This document shows, piece after piece, positions 55,501 to 64,000 of a DNA stretch of 64,000 nt; position 1 is the first letter of the stretch, and every line of letters starts with the position of its first letter. A program made the translations under genes and the position numbers. The stretch lies in the NCBI GenBank assembly GCA_004026145.2, contig CP034979.1:10632246-10696245 (forward strand). The letters are read 5' to 3'. The notes below the pieces were generated by a model. The model saw nothing but the letters and a program-made list of their open reading frames with translations. It did not search any database and had not been told where the DNA came from. The stretch is from Takifugu bimaculatus. Lineage: Eukaryota > Chordata > Actinopteri > Tetraodontiformes > Tetraodontidae.

Positions 55501-57392
55501 TCATGTGAAGCTCGGTAAAAATAAGATTTACCTCTGAGGAAGATTTAGATAAATACCTGTTACACACAAACCTTCTTATAAATACCTCCTGCTTCACATT
55601 TCCTTCTGTAGGAATTTCTGTACAGTTTCTGAATGTCAGGAATAATAATAATTGTCAAATTCTTGTCAAAATTTCCACATTAAAGTGTTGTTTACTCTGT
55701 ATTGTTGGGGGAGGGGCATAAAAACATAAACCCTACAGAAATATATCAGTTGTACACTGATTTGAAAAAAAATAATCTTCAAGCGAACAGGTTTTCTTTT
55801 TTAAATTTTGATACATAATAGAAATGTTTTAACTCTCATGTTTTTTTAAACAAAGTTAGTTATGTAAAGTTGATTTACTTATTAAGTATAATTTTCTCAT
55901 ACCCCAACAAGCAATAAATGAAACAAAATGAAAAAAAAGATCCATGCAAAATGACAATTGCAGCAACCCCTGTCACTTATAACTGCATTGACATATTTTT
56001 ATAACGATTAAGACCAAGACTACGCGAGGTTGGACAATGTCCTACACAGGAAGACGCCATGGTCCACATAACAAGAGTACGCTTTAACTGCTAATATACA
56101 GAACACAGGACATAAAGGACAAACATTTCATCAGACAGGAACTAAATTATTAGGAGTTACTTGGTTCACAAGACGGGACAATGTGGCTTCCTGAGATTGT
56201 CCAATCAAATTAACAGTGGCAGAATTACAGGACCTGGAGGAAGTTAAAGCGTAAGAAGAAATGGAGCAGCGCCATCAACTGCAACCGAAGAGCACTCTGA
56301 CACTGACATGTTGTTATCTGCTAAAGAGGAAGGAGGGAGGGGGACCTTCACGACTTCAAATGACCTTGTTATCCCTGTTGGGATCAGACTAGAATACCCT
56401 CCCTGTTAGCTTTCCCTGGTCAGGTTTCATGTGGGGAGAAACCAAGGCCGCAGTGTTTCCTTTGGGATCAGTCGGGAGGTGCTGCTTTACAAGGCCGACA
56501 CATACATCAGACATGTAGGGAAGAGACGTGTTGGACTGTGGACCCGTGGTTGGAGATGTTGTTGCTTTAACCGGCTGCACCCTGAGCATTTTTCTAACAT
56601 TTGTGCGGAATGTTGTGATTGAACAGTCAATAAGTTCCCATAAACTTTCATACAGAGCGCCGCAGATGTATTCCTTGAGTAAACGTTCCCTGGTCTTGAC
56701 GCGCTGGAGGACAATGATGGATGGCCGACCACATACGGTTGACCAACAAACAAGCCGACATTATGTAAACACCAGTTAAATTAATCCTGGTGTAGGCGGC
56801 AGCGGCTGTCGCACTCGCACGCTGCTGTATTTGATGATCAAGGATCGCTTCTTTAGGATAACCCTGATAAGAAACTAGTGATCCTCAGAAACTTTAGTCT
56901 CAGGACTCAAACCTGCTACTGAAGTTGAACTATTTACTATTTATTGGATTTCCGGGGATTCGGTGTGAAAAGAGTGTCTCAGCCTGGTATCCACCCTGGT
57001 CAGATCTGGATCTGATGTGGGCCAACAAGTGGAAACATGGACGAGACACGAGTTTGTTGCCGCAGCAACAGCAGATGATATTCAAATTTGGACACAATGC
57101 CCAGAATGTTTCATCTGCACACAGATTATTATAGAAAATTAGAGATGAGACCCACAAATGACAGCACATTACATGTGTGTGTTGGGGAGGGGGGGCAGTT
57201 TTTGATTTGTGGAATCAGTTTGAATGACTTGTAGTGCGGGCTAATATGCAGGATGCTTTGAACCTGGTGACATACGATCAATCGTATTCCAACAAATGTT
57301 GACTGTGGGAATTCAGGGCTAAAAGTAAGACAAGTAAATTAGAAAACAGTTTTAAGGATTCACACAAAGCAAGCAAATTACCAAACAGGAGT
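49531..57392. other. Gene-free spacer between fbxw4 and fgf8
   Basis: Nearly 8 kb without a recognised exon. It includes a purine-rich array (51449-51650). Complex non-repetitive stretches, for example about 52500-53300 and 54380-55180, could be conserved regulatory DNA of fgf8. Unlike the intergenic DNA nearer wbp1l, no transposon is obvious. Confidence 0.55.
51449..51650. repeat. (GGAAA)n/(GAAAA)n polypurine array
   Basis: About 200 bp of pentanucleotide repeats on one strand, GGAAA-type at both ends with a GAAAA-type centre. All purine on the plus strand, so triplex-forming potential is high. The Lys-rich and Phe/Leu-rich open frames over it are artefacts. Confidence 0.95.
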
Positions 57393-58210
57393 TTTAATAT
57401 CATTATTTAATGTACATTTAATACACATTTTTAATAAATACTCCATCCTTAAAATTATTTTACACTTCCTCAAATAAAAATATATTTATATATGTATAAA
57501 AGCAGACATTCAGGGTGATGACATAAACACAAGAGGGTGAGGGCAGTGGGCGAGTCAGGGGGTTCCTTACACTTCAACGCATTTTTACAAATCAACATTA
57601 CAGTCGGAACAGGAAATCTATGATTATCAAACATAGCTGCCGCACTGTTCCATCAGTTGCTATTAAAGCTCTGCCACTTGGACCATTTAAGAACTTTAAA
57701 GGATGATCCCCAGGCTGAATGAAGTATCAAACAAACAGTAGGAACACCTCCGTGTCAGCACCTCAGCATGATCGCCACATGCTTGTGCAACCACGTCTCC
57801 AATGCAGTGTGTGACAGTTTTGTGTCTTTGAATGCAGCGTTCCCTGGCAGTGCCGTCAATCAGGGCCCTTCAAGTCTCCTTGAGCAGCAGGCGAGAGTCC
57901 AAAAAAAATGACTCCACTGGTCGAAATTAAACAGAAAAAAACCAAGAACACCGAGCACTCTACTAGTGAGTTATGTGCATCTAAAGACAAACATCTCTAT
58001 TTACATAGATCATTTCTAAGTCTGAAGTACAAAAATATATATTTCACTTTTTTTGTCTATGAATAGCTTTGGTGGGGGGGGGGTCTAACTACATGTTAAG
58101 ATATATAATGCTGTATATATAAAAAAAATCACTAGAGGTCTTTTTGGGAGGGAAGATGAGCGAGTTGGCTGCTAGTAAGTCCATCTCTCTGTCCATCAGC
58201 CTCTCCGCCC
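57393..58210 (-). other. fgf8: fgf8 3'UTR
   Basis: Downstream of the fgf8 stop. On the minus strand a cluster of ATTAAA hexamers occurs at 57393-57398, 57406-57411 and 57417-57422, giving a 3'UTR of about 0.8 kb. The use of a variant hexamer cluster is inferred. Confidence 0.45.
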
Positions 58211-61200
58211 TCAGCTTTCCGATGAATGTCGCGTACGTTTAGTCCTTTGATTGAAAGGGTAGTGGATGAAATCGAAAGGACGGTGGTGGCTCGGATGGAC
58301 CGGCTGCTGCCCCTTCGGTAGCCTCTTCATGAAATGGACTTCCCGTTGGTGCTGCCGTGTCCGCGAGCCCTTCCGTGGTCGTCCGCGGCGGGTGAAGGCC
58401 ATGTACCAGCCCTCGTAACGTGCGTTCCTCAGTGCTGTGTAGTTGTTCTCCAAAACGATCTCGGTGAAGATACAGTCACGACCCTGCCCGTTTTTCTGGG
58501 GGGGAGAGAAATCGGAGACTGTGCAGTTTAGTGCTGATGTTCCAAAACGAGAAGAAGCGTTAAACGTTAGCATCGTCAAAGGATTAGCGTGAGTTCTATC
58601 TGCTTGGTCAACAGGTTTAAAATGACTTGAATAGATGAAAAGGTCTCAGGATGTGTGTGTGTGTGTGTTTGTGTGTGTCCTTACCAAAATTTACAACATG
58701 TGAAAATATCAGCCTGTGCAGCCTGGCCCTTGACACTCACAGCCCTCCCCACATGCAGCATATGCTACAGTCATTACAGATCAGAGAGAGATGAATAACA
58801 GTAAACCGCGACTCTTCTCCCCCTTTAGAAAAAACATTCAGCAACTCTTGTGGTGCCGGGACTGATTCTACGGCCATAAAGCCTCAAAGTCGGACCCTCC
58901 ACCCTTGTGTCCCCTCCGCTTATGAAAATTTAACCAGTCAGGTCAATCAATAAATCCACAAAAACATCTCTCCATTGCTCACGATCACTAATGGGCCCCA
59001 ATGGGTGCTCAGGCAAGCAAAGGGGTGTGTAAGGTCTGACCCACCCCCGCCCCAGGTCCCCTGGTCCTGATATCAAATCAAAATCATCCAACTCATACAT
59101 ACAGGTCTGAAACCCGTTGTTGGTCTACTCGATGGTGTTTCCACCTTTTTAGACAAATCTAAAAATAGTCTACATGGATTTATGCAAGCACCCTGTCCAG
59201 GGCAGGCTGTCACTGAGCTGGTAGCTAGGGGCAGATGGTGAACAAGGTGGGGTGCTGGGTGGACTCGAATGTTGCTGGCAGACTCTGTTTATTAGATGTC
59301 ACAGTGAGAGAGGGTCAGTGGGGCTGAAACACACACCTATACACTCATATAAGAGGAGCTGCTCCACCTAAACCTGCAGACTCGTGTTGTGAGCTTCCAC
59401 GAGACGCTTTAGTCCTTGGACTTTACAGAAGTTCTGCATTTTACGGCACCTCATCATCTAGCTGATCACACACATCTGAGATGAGGTGCTGCGGTTCACA
59501 GGCGCAGCATCACTCAAACAAAAGGAGCAGAAAACCCCCAGCCATTTCTAAGCTGTCCTAACTAATGATGGCGGTGTTATAATTGATTTAGAAGAATATC
59601 AAGACTCTAACGTTGGAAAGAAGTATGTTTGTAACAAAATTTCACATGTGGCCCTTTCAATGGTCTGAAAATCTGACTGGAATGGTTGAATGAACACGTG
59701 GATCCACAACAGCAGTGGCTGAGATGCTGAACCTCTCTCGCTGTGCTGCTACAGCCGTTAACATTTTGACCTCAGCTACATCGAGGTTGCCAACCTTTTG
59801 CTTCTCTCTCTCTGCTGACTGAGGTCAGCTTACAGCCTTACCTTGCCAACGAGCTTCCCTCTCTTGTTCATACAGATGTAGAAGCCGGTCTCGGCTCCTT
59901 TGATGCGCACGCGGCTCCCAAATGTGTCCGTCTCCACGATGAGTTTGGCTAAAAAAATAAAATCACACAAAAATAGATTCTGTTAGCTTGAGAACTAAAG
60001 TTTTTTTTCTTAGCTTTTGACCCCAGACACACATGCATGTTTTTACGTCGATCCATGGAACAACTCTTGGCTATATAATCTTTAAAAAATGGTTTTCAAA
60101 ACTCTCAAAAAAGGTAAAAATAGACATGAGAAATATCTTAGAATTCACTATCATCCTAATATGTAACGCATCTTCTGAGAGAATTAGGTAATACAGCAGT
60201 TTTTTGTCCCTTGATCCAGCAGATGTCCTCTTGATCAACTCCTCATTACCATGTTAAACCATGACAAAGCTGACAGTTAAATCAGAATGAATGCTGTTCC
60301 TTCTCTGGTTATAGTGAACTGGTAAATTTATTCTGACCAGCAAATGACAGAGCAGGATCAATGGGTCCTGTCGTTCATGAAATAAAAAATGGGCTCCAAA
60401 ACTCTGCATTTCAGCAATTCAGAGAATCAAAGGTGGGGGCGGCGGGTGGCGCTATGCAGGAAATGTTCTGGAGTTAGTAAGTAAGATGACTTTTAATGGT
60501 TCTTCCAGACATGCAGGATCTCTGGAGGCTCACCTCCAGCAACATCTTCAACCGTCCAGTGGACGTATCCGTGTCTACCTCTCTCAACTAATGGATCACA
60601 AATGGTGCCGCGTTCACCTCCACTGATCAACTGTTTGCTTCAAGGGGAAAGATGAAGCTAAACAAGGCTACTAGGGAGTGGGTGGTGCTGGGGAGACTTT
60701 TGTCTGGAAATTCCAACATCTTTGAAGGCAGATAAAACTCTCAGCGACATCAATATCTCTCTCTCTAGCTTTAACGACAGCATTTTAACTTATTTTAATT
60801 CATCTTTGTTGTTATTTCACAATCATTTTGGCCATTATAAAGATTTCGAAAAGGTAAAAGCAATGTAAAATCATTTTTAGAGACGAGAACTAACGCTGGA
60901 CTGTTCACTCTGACACATTTAAATCCTAAAATGTGCCTAAATATATCGCGCTCTCAGAAACAGAGTCTTTCCTGAGAGTCCTGCCCTGGTGATAGATCAC
61001 TGTCAGGAAAGGTTCCAAATATAAGCTGAAGGGCATTAAAAACATCTTCATTCTTGTTGGTTGAAAAATAAATTATAAACAGGATTTAAAGCATTCTAAG
61101 ATCGCCGCTGTCGATAACGCTGAAACAAAAACGGCGTCTCACGCGTCGGTGGACGCTGCGCGACCGTGTAAAGGTGTGTCTCTCTTACCGTGGACGTCTC

Positions 61201-62209
61201 CGTCATCGGCCATGGCGTTGATCTTCTTGTTGGGCAGAACCTGCACATGCTTGCCGCTGGTCCGACTGTACAGCTGGTAGACCCGGATCAGCCTGCGGCT
61301 CACATGGTCCGTCACTTTGCTCTGCTCGCTTACATGCTGCGTGAAATTAGGCGGGGACTGATTGGTTACCTGTCAGAAATTAGATGTCACCACAATCATC
61401 AGTACGTGTACACTTGCTTAGTTATTAATTTAGACTATTTGTTGAATGGTATTATAGGGCCGAGTTTTGGCGAATCCAATTTTATGGCATTTTGTATCGA
61501 ATTTATTTAAAAATATAGATATATTTAATAAAAAATATTCTGAGAACGACGGCCTGACGCAACAATAGACTGTGGTGTATGGTCCCTTATAAAGATTGCA
61601 GCGAGCTCCATTGAGAACTCACGCCAAGTCGGATCAAAAGCTTCCCAAAATACGCACGGCACCATAAAATGCTGTGCGTAAAGCAGGGCGCGCGCCGGAA
61701 AAGTCTCAACATTAAATTAAATCGTTGTAAAACAATTATCTTTCTGGAAGGTTGTGGTGTGATAACTAGGCTGTTGGTAACATTGGCCACGGTTTAAACC
61801 CCACTAATGAAACCCTCCGCGTTCCCCCGCGCCCCGTCTGTGTTCGCGCGTCCGGTGCCAGGGCCGGTATGTTCACCGGCAACCTGCCAGCAGGCCGCTC
61901 CGTGGGCGAAATCCCATAATTGTGCAGTATTTTATTACCTATCTTTACCTGCATTTTTAAGAAAAAAATACGTTTAAAATGAAACATTAACATTTAAATT
62001 ACAGAATAAAACGGAGAAGAAATTAACAGTGACATACCTGCGCGTAGTAGCAAAACGCAAACAAGTGTAGAAACCTGAAATAAAGACACATAACATGGAT
62101 TAGGTTAATGCAAAGTGAAAAAGCAGAAAAGTAATAGGAGTAAAATAATGTAAAACGGACGGAGGGGAAACACTCACAAATAGCTGAGTCTGGATGGGAT
62201 GGGTCGCAT
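58211..62209 (-). CDS. fgf8: Fibroblast growth factor 8, five coding exons
   Basis: Secreted heparin-binding growth factor that signals through FGF receptors. It is a key organiser signal at the midbrain-hindbrain boundary, in somites, heart and limb or fin buds. Exons: 62178-62209 (MRPIPSRLSY), 62038-62074 (FLHLFAFCYYAQ), 61189-61369, 59842-59948 and 58211-58495. They total 642 nt, 213 residues plus stop, against 215 for human FGF8b, with perfect phase continuity. Residues 1-23 form a signal peptide. Exon 3 starts VTNQSPPNFTQHVSEQ, the FGF8b-type N-terminus. The beta-trefoil core contains RIKGAETGFYICMNKRGK, ENNYTALRNARYEGWYMAF and KTRQHQ-like SRTRQHQREVHFMKRL. The tail FDFIHYPFNQRTKRTR resembles zebrafish Fgf8a, and linkage to fbxw4 also favours the fgf8a paralogue. 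An internal AG after residue 34 could give the FGF8a-type isoform. Intact. Confidence 0.97.
58496..59841 (-). other. fgf8: fgf8 intron 4
   Basis: Between exons 59842-59948 and 58211-58495. A GT microsatellite lies at 58652-58679. About 59185-59225 resembles a repeat fragment in reverse orientation, but weakly. No additional exon. Confidence 0.7.
59949..61188 (-). other. fgf8: fgf8 intron 3
   Basis: 1.24 kb with no recognised repeat or exon. A moderate CTCF-like sequence GGGTGGCGCTA lies at about 60443-60453 on the plus strand but matches poorly outside the core. Confidence 0.6.
61370..62037 (-). other. fgf8: fgf8 intron 2
   Basis: 668 bp between FLHLFAFCYYAQ and VTNQSPP. CpG content is raised near 61680-61920, for example GGGCGCGCGCCGG, so an internal regulatory or alternative start region is possible. 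No exon could be proven. Confidence 0.5.
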
Positions 62210-62897
62210 GTTGGATGATGGTGAAAAATTCTCTTCCAGCTGATGCGCAAATCCAAACAATCGGATGTCCAAACCCGCGGAGAAATCCACACAAACAGAA
62301 ATGCTCAGAAACGCTCAGATGGAGACATTGCCGAGCAAATCAATGTCCATCGTCCGAGTGGAAGTGTTTAATGACAAGTTTCTAAAGAAGGACGGTTGTG
62401 TCAAGAGTTTTCGGAGACGCGTCCTGTCTTTTAACAAACCAGATGGTCCGCGTCAGACTATTCCAGGTTTGTAATCCCCGTGGTATCCTTCAGGTGTGGT
62501 TGTTAAAGTGTGTGATCCCCTCAGCTGCTTCTGCTCTGCTCGGCTGTGGCTGGACTGCTGGCTGCACTACGTCGTGTCCCTCCTCTCTCTGCTCCCATCC
62601 TACAACCACAACGCTGTGCCGTGTCAGGCGTCTCGCTCGGCACTCGCTCAACCCCCGGTTAAAAATGGCAGGCTGATCTACGAAGAACTAGCCCCCCTTT
62701 TTCTGCAGAACAAAAGTGGACGGGCCCAGCCCCACTCCCCTCGACACCCCCCCCCCCCCCACTCGCCCCCCTGATTTAAATCATCCCTTTTACCTGAGGA
62801 GCGACCCGCACATTTAGCAAGGGGGAGAACGGGACGAGGAGGAGCAATGCATGGGCAGCCCTGCGCAAACCCCTGCGCCCCCCGACACACGCACACA

Positions 62898-62973
<76 letters not shown>

Positions 62974-64000
62974 AAAACCGAAAAAGAAATCCCAAAACAA
63001 CAAAAACTAATAAATTGAATGACTGACCGCGATGCCCCCCCCAGCCCGTCTCTCTCGGCCCGCCTGCTCCATCAGCTTCGGGATGCTGCTTGACTTTTGT
63101 GTATTGACAGAGCCAAGTGCGAGACATATTAAAAGGATTACAGACGATTAGCGTTTTTAAAACACCCCCTCCCGTCATTTTATTAAAGAGAGCAACTTCT
63201 TTTCTCTTCAACTCAAGACAAACGGCACCTTAAGGACCTATTCATGAGAGCAATACATGATTTTTCTGGAACACAAAGACAACGGCGCAAATCTTAAAGT
63301 GCTTAAAGCTGGAACGTGATATCAACGCCAACAATAATCTGAGCCATTTTTGGCGTATCGTAGGTGGCACATTAATTATCTGCAAACTGCGCCTTTTGTT
63401 TAAAGAATAGCAGCCCAACAAGCCCATTATCAGTTACAGTTTATTGATTGATTTGACCATTAATTAGTCCCCTGGGTATCGGCCGCAATGAAGACACTGA
63501 AACTCTTTTGATTAATAAAGCCAATTCAATTTGTCACTGAATGAGACGTGAATGTGTGAACCACGCACCGGGAAACATGCGGGAGGACGACTTGAATGAT
63601 TACAGATTTTTCCACGTCATTCTCTTCCAAATAAGCCTGATTTAGTGGAGCACTTGGTGCCCGTTCCTCTCTGTCTTACAACAGGCAACCACCAGTGTGC
63701 GCTCGAGAGGAGGCGCTGCGTCCTGGATGCTGCAGCCTTTTGTGGACTGACTTCATCTGTTATCTGCTTCAATGACAGGCTTCATGTTGTCACATGATTT
63801 GCTGTTCTGTTTTCTTTCCTCCCTCCCATTAGTGTTGTGTGTTTGTATGTTTGTGTGTGTGTGAGACAGAGAGATAAAGGCAGAGGATACACATTAAACA
63901 TGTCTCATGTGAACACATATATAGACTCCTAGAATAACTTACATGCAATTGACTTCATTTTTATGATATATTTTCCATTTCAAGGCATTTTTAACTGTGT
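62210..64000 (-). promoter_or_regulatory. fgf8: fgf8 upstream region: probable promoter and candidate enhancer
   Basis: No coding exon is seen. The first few hundred bases upstream of the fgf8 ATG are CpG-containing and should hold the 5'UTR and promoter. A poly-C run (62748-62760) and a long CA tract (62893-62970) follow. The segment at about 63290-63545 is dense with homeodomain-type motifs (ATTAATTA, TTGATTGATTTGACC, CATTAATTAG) and a SOX-like CTTTTGTTT, as in many developmental enhancers. Function is inferred. Confidence 0.45.
62893..62970. repeat. (CA)n microsatellite
   Basis: About 38 CA units roughly 0.7 kb upstream of the fgf8 start codon. Poly-Cys/Val open frames over it are artefacts. 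Confidence 0.95.

Noticed and set aside
62678..63211. 177-codon minus-strand open frame upstream of fgf8
   Set aside because: Its core is a translated CA tract; no homology visible and it overlaps low-complexity DNA.

Overview
This is vertebrate nuclear DNA from a teleost fish, probably a compact percomorph-type genome. The evidence is short introns (many 80-400 bp), abundant CA/GT microsatellites, fish-type SINE and LINE relics, and fish-like FGF8 and NT5C2 sequences. The species cannot be named from sequence alone. Four protein-coding genes are supported, all on the minus strand: nt5c2 (1993-11083), wbp1l (17103-20260), fbxw4 (27223-49323) and fgf8 (58211-62209). Their exon-intron structures were rebuilt from open frames, GT/AG borders and phase continuity.

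Layout. 1-12.2 kb holds nt5c2, a cytosolic purine 5'-nucleotidase: 17 coding exons, 562 codons, with intron 1 hosting a SINE relic and a hAT DNA transposon. 13.46-15.93 kb is a dead, 5'-truncated non-LTR retrotransposon flanked by a perfect 11-bp target-site duplication. 17.1-20.3 kb is wbp1l, whose last exon carries an apparent one-base frame break. 20.75-22.13 kb is a second, internally deleted copy of the same retrotransposon family, again with a perfect 11-bp duplication. 23.5-24.7 kb holds a possible small unidentified plus-strand gene and two CTCF-like motifs. 26.9-49.5 kb is fbxw4, with an 11.6-kb intron 5. 49.5-57.4 kb has no recognisable gene. 57.4-62.2 kb is fgf8. 62.2-64 kb is fgf8 upstream DNA.

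How the parts relate. FBXW4 and FGF8 are neighbours across vertebrates because enhancers of FGF8 lie in and around FBXW4. The large gene-poor fbxw4 introns and the 8-kb spacer are therefore best read as the fgf8 regulatory landscape. The most interesting unexplained signal is a two-block element with an imperfect palindrome, present twice 4.1 kb apart inside fbxw4 intron 5. Other points are a preserved internal splice acceptor in fgf8 that would drop the 11 residues separating the FGF8b-like and FGF8a-like forms, CTCF-like motifs oriented toward fgf8 at the wbp1l/fbxw4 border, and the wbp1l frame break. No prokaryotic, CRISPR or viral feature was seen.
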